In this document: piece by piece, positions 1 to 6,608 of the stretch
Layout of the letters: the number at the start of each line of letters is the position of its first letter
Position numbering within the stretch: the stretch's first letter is position 1
Source: Actinomycetes bacterium
GTDB taxonomy: Bacteria; Actinomycetota; Acidimicrobiia; Acidimicrobiales; Palsa-688
NCBI GenBank assembly: GCA_021808665.1
Contig: JAKBBA010000062.1
Span: 1-19,344, forward strand
Direction of reading: 5' to 3'
DNA: 19,344 nt
The notes under the pieces: generated by a model
Told to the model about the DNA's origin: nothing
The model's database searches: none
Seen by the model: the letters and a program-made list of their open reading frames with translations, nothing else
Position numbers and translations under genes: made by a program

Positions 1-20
1 GCCCTGGCCGTGACGCTTCG

Positions 21-1340
21 GTGCTCCTCGCCTTCCGGGGCGAGAACGTCCGGTCGTTCCGCGACGAGTTCGAGCTCTCCTTAGTGGCGTCAGCTCTGGC
101 CGAGAAAGAGGTGGTGCGCCAGGTGCCCTGGCGAGGGGGCGGCCGGCTGGTTGGAGTGCTTCCGGCCGCTGGGGTGTTCGGCGCAAATGGGTCTGGCAAG
201 TCGAACCTCGTGAAGGCGATGAACGACATGCGGACGCACGTCTTGCATTCCTTCCGGTCTGGGAGTCCCACCGGCGGGATTCCCCGGCGGCCGTTCCTGC
301 TCGACCCGCAGGCGCGGCAGTCGCCCTCGCGTCTCGAGGTCGATCTTGTGCTCGCTGGTGTCCGCCACGAGTACGGCTTCGTGCTCGACGACGAGCGCGT
401 CCTCGAAGAGTGGGCTTATCGCTACCCGCACGGGAAGGCGGCGCTGCTCTTCCGGCGCCAAGGAGATCGAGTCGACCTCGGGGGGAGCGAACGGGCCAAG
501 GGCCGAGCCGTCACCGAGCTGCTCCGGCCGAACGCCTTGTTCCTTTCGACCGCGGCGTCGGCCAACCACCCGGCGCTGCTCCCGTTGTATGGATGGTTCG
601 GACGCAACCTGCGCCTCGCCGAGGCGCACAGCCGACCGTTCCGGCAGGCCCTGACGACTCAGCTGCTCGATCAAGATACCCAGCGCGAGCAGGTGCTCGC
701 GCTGCTTCGGGCCGCCGACCTCGGCGTCACCGGGGCAAAGAAGCACGACCTTGACCCGGTGATGAAAGATCGCCTCCAGCGCGCCGTGCGGATCCTTGCA
801 GGGGTCGAAGGCGAACCCAACGGCTCGGAGGAAGGCCCCGCCTTCGCTGAGCTTGGAGTCCGACTCGTCCACCGAGGCGTAGGCGGGGAGGTCGAGCTCG
901 ATGCAGGCGACGAGTCGCTCGGCACCCTCGTGTGGTTCGGCTTGGTCGGCCCAGTGATCGAAGCTCTCGCCGATGGTGCGGTGTTCCTGGCTGATGAACT
1001 CGACGCCAGCTTGCACCCCGCTCTCGTCGCCGAGCTGGTCCGCCTCTTCCAAAACCCGGCGACGAACCCCCGCCGCGCTCAGCTGGTGTTCAACTCCCAC
1101 GACGCCGCGCTGCTTGGCGACTCGACGGGAGAGCGTTTGCTCGGCCGTGACCAGATTTGGTTCACCGAGAAGCGACGAGACGGCAGCACCCGCCTATATG
1201 CCCTGGCCGACCTTGACCCGCGCAAGGAGGAGGCGGTCGGTCGCCGTTACCTGTCTGGCCGTTACGGTGCGACGCCGATCCTATCGCGCCAGGAGTTCGA
1301 TGCCGCAGCCGAGCTCATCGGGTCCGGCGATCGGACGTGA
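21..1340 (+). CDS. RloA/AbiLi-like AAA ATPase of an anti-phage defence pair
   Basis: This is an ATP-binding protein of the AAA_15/AAA_21 (SMC/OLD-like) class, about 439 residues. The N-terminus (FRGENVRSFRDEFELS) is the usual opening of these proteins. Walker A is GANGSGKS at residues 54-61, an ABC-signature-like DESLGT lies at 297-302, Walker B (VFLADEL) at 321-327, and the switch-histidine motif NSHD at 358-361. The C-terminal YLSGRYGATPIL is typical of RloA-type ATPases. Its stop overlaps the GTG start of the next gene by 4 bases, and that gene encodes RloB, which supports the assignment. In related systems (AbiL, PARIS, OLD-type) the ATPase is thought to sense infection and control a TOPRIM partner; that role is inferred here. 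The GTG at 21 is chosen because homologues start at this motif. No clear Shine-Dalgarno is seen and the frame stays open to the window edge, so an upstream start is possible. Confidence 0.88.
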   Translation: MLLAFRGENVRSFRDEFELSLVASALAEKEVVRQVPWRGGGRLVGVLPAAGVFGANGSGKSNLVKAMNDMRTHVLHSFRSGSPTGGIPRRPFLLDPQARQSPSRLEVDLVLAGVRHEYGFVLDDERVLEEWAYRYPHGKAALLFRRQGDRVDLGGSERAKGRAVTELLRPNALFLSTAASANHPALLPLYGWFGRNLRLAEAHSRPFRQALTTQLLDQDTQREQVLALLRAADLGVTGAKKHDLDPVMKDRLQRAVRILAGVEGEPNGSEEGPAFAELGVRLVHRGVGGEVELDAGDESLGTLVWFGLVGPVIEALADGAVFLADELDASLHPALVAELVRLFQNPATNPRRAQLVFNSHDAALLGDSTGERLLGRDQIWFTEKRRDGSTRLYALADLDPRKEEAVGRRYLSGRYGATPILSRQEFDAAAELIGSGDRT

Positions 1341-1954
1341 ACCGCGGCAGGAACGGGCCGCCGCGTCGCCGCGTGTCGGCGACCGCCCGCCGCCGGGAGC
1401 TGCTCGTTCTCGTGGAGGGCCTCCGGACCGAGGAGATGTACCTCGTCGACTGGCATCGCCGCCACAGAGACCAGGTGCGCGTCACCATCGATCCTTACCG
1501 CGCAGGCCCGCTGCAGCTGGTCGAGCGGGCGGTGGAGGCGCAGCGAGCCGAGGTCAACGACGCCAGGCGAGGAAGGGGCAGGGCCCACGATCAGATCTGG
1601 TGCGTGTTCGATCGGGACGAGCACCCCAACTTCGAATCGGCGGTCGACCTCGCCGTTCGCCACGGCATCCGCGTCGCCGTGTCGAATCCCTGCATAGAAC
1701 TCTGGTTCCTGCTGCACTTCGAGGACCAGACGGCTTTCATCGATCGCCACGATGCGCAGGCCCGCGCCGAGACGATCCTTGGCTGTTCTAAGGTTCTTAG
1801 CCCGGCAGCACTCGAGTCGCTCGCCAATCGCTATGACGAGGCGAGGCAGCGAGCGATGAGGCTTGACGAGAAGCACTACGGCGACGGGTCGCCGCCGGGG
1901 AGCAACCCGAGCAGCGGGGTGTGGCGAGTCATTGACCAGGTCCGAAGCGCCTGA
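1337..1954 (+). CDS. RloB/AbiLii-like TOPRIM-fold protein
   Basis: This is a 205-residue protein of the RloB family. The TOPRIM-like acidic motifs are visible: LLVLVEG with Glu27, followed by TEEMYL, then VFDRDEH at residues 90-96 with Asp92 and Asp94. The family hallmark SNPCIELWFLLHF is at 116-128. The N-terminus is rich in arginine. The GTG start overlaps the stop of the ATPase gene (GTGA), so the two are almost certainly translated together. RloA/RloB were named as restriction-linked ORFs in type I restriction loci, and a similar pair forms the lactococcal abortive-infection system AbiL. Here no restriction genes are visible in the window, so the pair may stand alone. A nuclease role acting on DNA or RNA during phage infection is an inference from the TOPRIM fold. 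Confidence 0.88.
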   Translation: MNRGRNGPPRRRVSATARRRELLVLVEGLRTEEMYLVDWHRRHRDQVRVTIDPYRAGPLQLVERAVEAQRAEVNDARRGRGRAHDQIWCVFDRDEHPNFESAVDLAVRHGIRVAVSNPCIELWFLLHFEDQTAFIDRHDAQARAETILGCSKVLSPAALESLANRYDEARQRAMRLDEKHYGDGSPPGSNPSSGVWRVIDQVRSA

Positions 1955-1968
1955 GCAGCTTAGGCTTT

Positions 1969-1992
1969 TCCTTCGGGTGCCGATTCGAAGGA
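1969..1992 (+). terminator. Possible terminator hairpin after rloAB
   Basis: A perfect 7-bp stem (TCCTTCG/CGAAGGA) with a 10-base loop begins 14 bases after the RloB stop. The following bases (GAATCTCTCTTT) are only moderately T-rich, so intrinsic termination is plausible but not convincing. Confidence 0.3.
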
Positions 1993-2075
1993 GAATCTCT
2001 CTTTGGAACCAGGCCGGGTTTCTGGGGACTCTCTGCAGGAATGAACCCACATTGAGCAGTGCACGCGTCAAGCCC

Positions 2076-2085
2076 TGCATATGCA
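2076..2085. repeat. Palindrome TGCATATGCA
   Basis: This is a perfect 10-base alternating purine-pyrimidine palindrome set in CCC...GGC flanks. It is the first of four related palindromes in the non-coding spacer. Its function is unknown. Confidence 0.55.
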
Positions 2086-2275
2086 CGGCCGGATGAACAG
2101 CACTTTTGGCGCCGTTGGGGGCATCGGTCGCGGGTTCGAGCGGATCCCCCGCCACTAGCTCGTCTGGTTCTTCGCGCACGTTTGCGTAGGCACAACGCTG
2201 TGACCAGCGGTTTCGTGTTGGGACTCGTGTCGAAGATCCGAGTTTCTCGGGGCTTTTTCTCGGGGCCTTGTCAAT

Positions 2276-2299
2276 CCTGCGTACGCATGCGTATGCAGG
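2276..2299. repeat. 24-bp near-perfect palindrome
   Basis: The outer arms CCTGC and GCAGG enclose the perfect 12-base palindrome TACGCATGCGTA (2282-2293). Only one symmetric base pair is mismatched. It also contains TGCGTACGCA (2278-2287), which recurs exactly at 2399-2408. The bases alternate purine and pyrimidine, so it could be a protein-binding operator, a recombination site or a cruciform/Z-DNA-prone element. Sequence alone cannot decide. Confidence 0.7.
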
Positions 2300-2381
2300 G
2301 TGTGCGCGACGAGCTGTGGCCGGTGAGCTGCGGTTCCGCGGCGACTGGCCTGTCGATCTCGGCGTCCGAGGCGGTCTTGTG

Positions 2382-2393
2382 TGTGCATGCACA
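2382..2393. repeat. Palindrome TGTGCATGCACA
   Basis: This is a perfect 12-base palindrome that directly abuts the next palindromic unit (2392-2416), so the two form a compound site of about 35 bp. Confidence 0.6.
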
Positions 2394-2416
2394 GGGCATG
2401 CGTACGCACTGCCCTG
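2392..2416. repeat. 25-bp inverted repeat around TGCGTACGCA
   Basis: The arms CAGGGCA (2392-2398) and TGCCCTG (2410-2416) are exact inverted repeats, with the palindrome TGCGTACGCA (2399-2408) between them. The 13-mer at 2396-2408 matches 2285-2297 at 12 of 13 positions, so this unit and the one at 2276-2299 are related copies. Confidence 0.7.
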
Positions 2417-2539
2417 CTCAACGAGTCTCCTGTGGAAGCGCCGGTTGGAGCGGCGAGGGGCCGGGCCGTCAGTTCCAGGCTGTCGCGGATAACGCCCCAT
2501 GACCGGGCAGTCCTCCGGGCGGGTCTTGTGGGACCGGCG

Positions 2540-2562
2540 GGAACCAGGGCGCGTCTGGTTCC
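2540..2562. repeat. Hairpin with 8-bp perfect stem
   Basis: GGAACCAG and CTGGTTCC form a perfect 8-bp stem with a 7-base loop. No T-run follows on either strand, so it is not an obvious intrinsic terminator. It lies about 110 bases beyond the stop of the minus-strand sigma remnant. Confidence 0.45.
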
Positions 2563-2669
2563 GACGATGTCCGCTGGTGGTTCCCCCTGCGGTGCGGCAC
2601 CCCGAGTAACGTGAGCTTCGACGGCTACCGGCATCGGGTTCGGAGCCGGCGGCTTCCCTGTGCTCCTCC

Positions 2670-3350
2670 TCACGTGATGGCCGGGTGGGCGTAGAGGCCG
2701 GCGAGCTTGTCGTCGTTGAGCAGTAGGTAGATGCGGGTGATTTGGTCGTCGTGCTGCTCGTCGGTGAGGGCGAGGGGCATGGCGCCGTCGGTCTCGACGA
2801 CGAGGGCGGCTGCTCCGTTGATGGTCGCTTCTTGGAGGGCGGTCACCTCACCGCGGCGGGCGAGGTTGATGGCGAGGCGAGCCACTCGGTCCGCTCCGAC
2901 GACGGGGTGGCGTGCGGCATGGTGGTCGGGACCGCCGTCGCTTATGAGCACGACGTCGGCGTCGAGAAGCTCCAAGGTGCTTTCGAGGTCGCCGGTGCTG
3001 ACGGCCGTCAGGAGCCTGCGCAAAAGGCCGGGGTCGAGGTGCTGTGGTGGTGCGGGGCGTTCTTCGCGCAGCCGGCGCCGCGCCCGGGTGGCGATTTGGC
3101 GGCAGGCCGCTTCGCTCTTGCCGACAGCTGTGGCGATGAGCGCGTAGGGCTCGCCGAACACCTCGGCGAGTAGCCACACCGCCCGTTCGGTTGGGCTCAA
3201 GCGGTCGAGCAGCATCAAGAACCCCAGCGTGAGGGACTCGGCCATCTCGGCGTGGTCCTCTGGGGTGTGCTCGAGCGTGATCGGTTCGGGGAGCCACGGC
3301 CCGACGTAGCGCTCGCGTCGCCGGGCGCCCCGTAGGTTCCGTAAACTCGA
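2670..3350 (-). pseudogene. ECF41/SigJ-type sigma factor, 5'-truncated remnant
   Basis: The frame encodes about 226 residues matching the C-terminal two thirds of SigJ/ECF41-type sigma factors. In order these are the linker motif RERYVGPWLPEPI, sigma region 4 with its helix-turn-helix (LSPTERAVWLLAEVFGEPYA, then ATAVGKSEAACRQIATRARRRL), and a SnoaL-like C-terminal domain that in this group modulates activity. Family members are about 280-330 residues and begin with a region 2 that binds core polymerase and the -10 element. Here the recognisable homology runs back to about 3350 and meets an in-frame TGA at 3351-3353, with no region 2 beyond. The ATG at 3245 would give a 191-residue region-4 plus SnoaL protein, which should not work as a sigma factor. 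A transposase remnant sits immediately upstream, so an insertion or deletion probably removed the 5' end. Confidence 0.82.
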
Positions 3351-3356
3351 TCACAC

Positions 3357-3518
3357 TGTTGACTAGGGCGTTCGCGTGCATGGCCGGTCCGGCTACCGTC
3401 CGTCTTCACCATGGGAATGCCCGATCGTCTTCGTCACGTGCTCTGGTCGTTCGCCTACCTCGCCGTCCGTCGAGTGCTCTCGCTCGTCCTGCAGTTGATC
3501 AGAACTTCATCTACTTGA
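3357..3518 (+). mobile_element. Remnant of an insertion sequence, transposase N-terminus only
   Basis: An ATG at 3411 opens a 35-codon frame ending at TGA 3516-3518. Its product includes the stretch HVLWSFAYLAVRRVLSLVLQ, which resembles the hydrophobic N-terminus of integrase-core (DDE) transposases common in actinobacteria, where it normally leads into a conserved LRHQL-type segment. Here that segment and the catalytic core are gone. The left boundary is set at TGTTGAC (3357), just past the point where sigma-factor homology stops; this edge is an inference. No right end or target duplication is recognised. The remnant also overlaps the last codons of the ArsR gene on the other strand. Confidence 0.55.
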
Positions 3519-3884
3519 CCGGCTATCAGAAGGTCTCGGCGGACGATGCTCGACGAACTCCAGGCCTTCGAGATCGGCCAAGAGTTGTCGCGATTCGGAC
3601 AGCGTGGTTGTGAGGATCGCCTTTGCGACTTCCAAAAGGTCGAAGATCCGAGGATCTGTCACCGAGTAGCGCACCGTGGATCCCTCTTTACGGCTTTGCA
3701 AGACATTCGCCCGCCGGAGGACTCCGAGTTGTTGGGACAGGTGCGAAGCCTCGAGCCCCACCTCGGGGATCAGTTCACCAACCGAACGCTCCCCGTCGCG
3801 CAGCAACTCGAGAATCCGTATACGCGCCGGATGCGCAAGCGTCTTAAAGAAGTCAGCCTTCACCTGGTAGATCGGCCGTGTCAT
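3507..3884 (-). CDS. ArsR-family winged-helix transcription regulator
   Basis: This is a 125-residue repressor-type protein. The ArsR fold is clear: FFKTLAHPARIRILELLRDGERSVGEL, the recognition helix region ASHLSQQLGVLRRANVL, and the wing SRKEGSTVRYSVTDPRIFDLLE. It has no cysteine, and neither the alpha-3 CxC-type site nor the alpha-5 DxH...HxxE site of the SmtB/ArsR metal sensors is present. Despite lying downstream of a metal transporter it is therefore unlikely to sense metal in the classical way. The gap of 137 bases to the transporter operon on the same strand leaves co-transcription open. The final residues (about PSDSRSSR) are read from DNA at the junction with the insertion-sequence remnant, so the original C-terminus may have been replaced. 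The ATG start at 3884 agrees with family length; its ribosome binding site is weak. Confidence 0.85.
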   Translation of the reverse strand: MTRPIYQVKADFFKTLAHPARIRILELLRDGERSVGELIPEVGLEASHLSQQLGVLRRANVLQSRKEGSTVRYSVTDPRIFDLLEVAKAILTTTLSESRQLLADLEGLEFVEHRPPRPSDSRSSR

Positions 3885-4003
3885 AGGCGCCAGCCGTCCA
3901 CGTCACCCGGGTCGCCCGGTGAGGTCGCCGAGCGGCCTGTGCTTGGGAGACTCCTATCGGGCTCTGAAGAAGACATCAACTGGTCAAGTTATCAGCTGCT
4001 TCG

Positions 4004-4038
4004 AGGCGCTTCGCGCCTGCCTCAGCCAGGTTGGCTGA
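4004..4038 (-). terminator. Paired stem-loops at the end of the metal-transport operon
   Basis: Two hairpins lie at the 3' end of the last permease gene: TCAGCCA/TGGCTGA with a 3-base loop (4022-4038, overlapping the stop codon) and AGGCGC/GCGCCT with loop TTC (4004-4018). Neither is followed by a strong T-run on the minus strand, so this is a candidate terminator or RNA-stabilising structure only. Confidence 0.35.
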
Positions 4039-4843
4039 TTGTGGTGTGTCGGGAGGCTCGTGAGCTCCCTGCGGTCGCGAGCCGGGCAGCTACGTAGACG
4101 AGAGCGGCTATTGCACCTACGAAGAAGCCTACTGGCCAGCCCGAGCTGTAGGAAAGAGCGACCGCCGACCAGACGATTGTGACTGCTAGAACCGTCGACA
4201 AGACCAAGGCGACGGAGGGTCTGGGACTGACAAGCTGAGCGGCTGCGGCGGGGCCGACCATCAACGTGAACACGAGCAAGGTGCCGACCACCGGTACAGC
4301 CATGGCCGTGGCGAGCCCGAGAATCGCAAGGAAGACGAGGTCAGCTCGCCGGGGCGAGATGCCCAGGGCATGGCCGAGGTCCTCGTCGACGCTGGTGAGC
4401 AAAAGCGGGCGGAAGGTGACGCCGATGGAAACCAGGCACAGCGCTGCTAGAAGGACCAAGAAGGCGACCTCCGACGAGCTGACGCCCAGGATCTGACCGA
4501 AGAGAAGAGACTCGACTTCGGGGGCGTACTCGCTGGTCCTGCTGAGAAACAGCGCTCCGAGGCCGAGCAGGACTACCAGAGCTAAGGCGGTCGCGATGTC
4601 CCTGCGGGCTTTTCGCCCGATCCATGTGATCCCCGCCACGCCAACGGCGGTGAAGGCGACCAGGCCGCCCAGGGTGCTCGTGCCGAGTAGGAGGGCAGCC
4701 GCGGCGCCGGGAAACGCCCCGACAGGAAGTGCGTGGGCGGCAAAGGACGCTCCGCGCGCAACGACGAAGAAGCCGACCACACCGGCGAGGACAGCGATGA
4801 TGGAGCCAGCCAGCCATGTGTTCACCATGAAGCTCGAGAACAT
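4022..4843 (-). CDS. Metal ABC transporter permease, second subunit (ABC-3 family)
   Basis: This is a 273-residue polytopic membrane protein of the ABC-3 (ZnuB/TroC/TroD) family. It has about eight hydrophobic segments. Family signatures include ARGASFAAHALPVGAFPGAAAA (about residues 29-50), ESLLFGQILG (111-120) and TLLVFTLMVGPAAAAQLV (188-205). The ATG at 4843 overlaps the previous stop (TGATG), indicating translational coupling. The frame is open further upstream to 5080, but that extension has no hydrophobic or family character and lies inside the preceding gene. Two different permeases in one operon suggest a heterodimeric channel, as in TroCD and SitCD. Confidence 0.9.
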   Translation of the reverse strand: MFSSFMVNTWLAGSIIAVLAGVVGFFVVARGASFAAHALPVGAFPGAAAALLLGTSTLGGLVAFTAVGVAGITWIGRKARRDIATALALVVLLGLGALFLSRTSEYAPEVESLLFGQILGVSSSEVAFLVLLAALCLVSIGVTFRPLLLTSVDEDLGHALGISPRRADLVFLAILGLATAMAVPVVGTLLVFTLMVGPAAAAQLVSPRPSVALVLSTVLAVTIVWSAVALSYSSGWPVGFFVGAIAALVYVAARLATAGSSRASRHTTISQPG

Positions 4844-5754
4844 CAGCCTGCGGACCCGACTAATTCCCGGCGATGGCATTTCGCACGGCGCGACCGGATC
4901 GCCGAGAAGAGCTCCACGGCTAGGTAGGTAACGAAGATGACGCTCACGACGAAGAAGCTGACCGGCCACGCAGCGTGCGAGGAAGACCAGTAGTAGCTGT
5001 CGTAGGCGAGGATTATCGCAACCCAGGTAGATCCGACACCTATCGCCGCCGCAATCACGATGGCCAAGCCGGGGCGGCATGCCACCCGGACCGCGGTCGC
5101 CGCCGGTCCGATCAGAAGTGCGGTGGCGAGGATCGCGCCGACCGTGAGCGCCGACAGGGCTACGGCCACGACGAGGACACCGAGGAAGCCAGCTTCTGCC
5201 AGTCTCACCCGCACGCCTTGGACGGACGCGAGCTCGCTGCTGGCGGCCGAGATGACCAGCGGCCGGTACAGGGCGGCCACGGACAGCAAAACGAAACCGG
5301 TGGCTGCGACGATCCCCGGCAGCGACGAGGGCGCGACCGCGAACATGGATCCGAACATGACCGACACGGCCGCCCCGGTGGTAGACGAACGGGTCGTGTC
5401 GAGATAAAGCAGCAGCCCGGCTAGTCCTAGGCCGGCACCGAGCACAACACCGGTGGAGACGTCCCTGGCACGCCTTCCTCGTGAGCCAAAAGCGCTGATC
5501 GCCCCGGCGGCGACGGCTCCGATGCCGATGAAGCCCGCCAGGGGGCTGACACTCAGGAGGAACGCAGCGGAGCCTCCCGCGGCGCTCACGTCGCCGAGGG
5601 CGTGGCCGGCGAAAGACTGTCCGCGCATCACGGTGAACACGCCCGCCGCCGAAGCGCTGAGCGCTGCAAGGGCACCGACGATCGCTGCTGTGCGCACCGT
5701 GGCGGCGGAGAGCAGCCCCCGGGCGAACAGCACGTGGATCAGGGCGCTCACCAC
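4843..5754 (-). CDS. Metal ABC transporter permease, first subunit (ABC-3 family)
   Basis: This is a 303-residue integral membrane protein. It carries the ABC-3 pattern RGQSFAGHALGDVSAAGG (residues 44-61) and the core segment VGAILATALLIGPAATA (about 205-221), with about eight membrane spans between residues 20 and 285. The GTG start at 5754 lies inside the end of the ATPase gene (7-base overlap), and its stop overlaps the start of the second permease. It would form half of the membrane channel that passes the metal delivered by the binding lipoprotein. A short basic tail (RSRRAKCHRR) follows the last span and is probably cytoplasmic. Confidence 0.9.
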   Translation of the reverse strand: MVSALIHVLFARGLLSAATVRTAAIVGALAALSASAAGVFTVMRGQSFAGHALGDVSAAGGSAAFLLSVSPLAGFIGIGAVAAGAISAFGSRGRRARDVSTGVVLGAGLGLAGLLLYLDTTRSSTTGAAVSVMFGSMFAVAPSSLPGIVAATGFVLLSVAALYRPLVISAASSELASVQGVRVRLAEAGFLGVLVVAVALSALTVGAILATALLIGPAATAVRVACRPGLAIVIAAAIGVGSTWVAIILAYDSYYWSSSHAAWPVSFFVVSVIFVTYLAVELFSAIRSRRAKCHRRELVGSAG

Positions 5755-6608
5755 CGTACCCGCGCCGACGGGTGCTCGGCGCCAGGCGGGTGCATGGCGG
5801 CGGCGTCGACGAGCGGTGGGGGAGGACCTGGAGCGGCGGAGACCAAGACCCTGCCGTGGATGCGTAAGACGTCGACTTGGTGGCCGTAGAGGGCGCTCAG
5901 GACCTCGGTGGTGACGACCTCGTCGACGCGGCCGCTGGCGGATTTGCCGGCGGCTAGGTAGACGACTTTGTCCATGGCCCCGAGAAGCGGGTTGACGTCG
6001 TGTGTCGAAACCAAAGAGGCGATCCCGCGTTGGCGGGCGAGCGCCGCGACCAGGTCGACGATCTCGTGTTCGGAGCGCAGGTCCAAGTTGGCGAGCGGCT
6101 CGTCTAGGAGTAGAAGGTCCGGCTGGCGGATCACTGCGTGGGCGATCAGAACCCGCTGCTGCTCGCCTCCTGACAGCCTGCCAACCCGCTTGTCCGCGAA
6201 CCGCGCCGCCCCGACCGCTTCGAGGGCTTCGTCGACCAGCGCCCGTCGTTTGCGCGAGGGGAATGGGAACCCGAGCCGGCTGCCGTCGAGGCCGAGGCCG
6301 ACCAGGTCACGCGCCCGAAGGGGAATGTCGGGGTCGAGGTCGATCTTCTGGGGCACGTAGCCGATCCTGGCGGTGCCCCGCCCGTCGCCCGTGGAACGCT
6401 TCAGCGAACCCGACTGGGCGGCCACGAAGCCGAGGATCGCCTTTAGCAGGGTGGTCTTTCCGGCTCCGTTAGGGCCGATGAGGCCAGCCACTGACCCTCG
6501 GGCGAGGTCAAAGGCGACATTGTCGAGGACGACGTGACCACCGAGCGCGACGGTCAGCTCCTCTACCTGCAGGACCGGGGTGGCGGCTGATGTCAAGGCT
6601 GTCCTCAC
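5748..6608 (-). CDS. Metal ABC transporter ATP-binding protein (ZnuC/TroB-like)
   Basis: This is a 286-residue ABC ATPase that powers the importer at the cytoplasmic face. Walker A is GPNGAGKT (45-52), the Q-loop Gln is at 87 in GYVPQKIDLD, the signature is LSGGEQQR (145-152), Walker B is LLLLDEP (165-171) and the H-loop His is 203 in STHDVN. The phrase GYVPQ with a following acidic stretch is typical of the ZnuC/MntB subgroup. The GTG start overlaps the stop of the binding-protein gene (GTGA). The C-terminal 30 residues are proline-rich and variable and overlap the start of the first permease. Confidence 0.92.
   Translation of the reverse strand: MRTALTSAATPVLQVEELTVALGGHVVLDNVAFDLARGSVAGLIGPNGAGKTTLLKAILGFVAAQSGSLKRSTGDGRGTARIGYVPQKIDLDPDIPLRARDLVGLGLDGSRLGFPFPSRKRRALVDEALEAVGAARFADKRVGRLSGGEQQRVLIAHAVIRQPDLLLLDEPLANLDLRSEHEIVDLVAALARQRGIASLVSTHDVNPLLGAMDKVVYLAAGKSASGRVDEVVTTEVLSALYGHQVDVLRIHGRVLVSAAPGPPPPLVDAAAMHPPGAEHPSARVRW

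Larger units (their letters stand above)
1955..2669. other. Gene-poor spacer with palindromes and hairpins
   Basis: About 715 bp lie between the RloB stop and the end of the sigma-factor remnant. Open frames on both strands exist, but their translations are arginine/alanine-rich, low in conserved motifs and resemble no family I know. The stretch holds four short perfect palindromes between 2076 and 2408, a tandem 11-base repeat (2243-2266), an 8-bp-stem hairpin (2540-2562), and a segment around 2122-2156 that resembles the 3' half of a tRNA. It looks like eroded mobile or island DNA, but an untranslated RNA or an attachment region is possible. Confidence 0.6.

Noticed and set aside
90..1100. 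Long minus-strand open frame (336 codons) opposite the RloA-like gene
   Set aside because: The plus-strand frame has all ATPase motifs; the antisense translation has no family features and reflects high GC content.
1262..2500. Minus-strand open frame of 412 codons spanning rloB and the spacer
   Set aside because: It lies antisense to the clear RloB gene and continues through the palindromes with low-complexity, proline/arginine-rich translation.
2059..2502. Plus-strand open frame of 147 codons in the spacer
   Set aside because: Its product is not similar to anything I recognise, is built over the palindromes, and has no ribosome binding site. Other overlapping frames there look equally plausible, which argues for none being real.
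1955..2669. Possible CRISPR-like array
   Set aside because: The repeated units are few, palindromic and unevenly spaced, with no regular spacers and no cas genes.
4844..5080. Upstream extension of the second permease
   Set aside because: The extension has no membrane or family character and is entirely inside the preceding permease gene; the TGATG overlap gives a better start.
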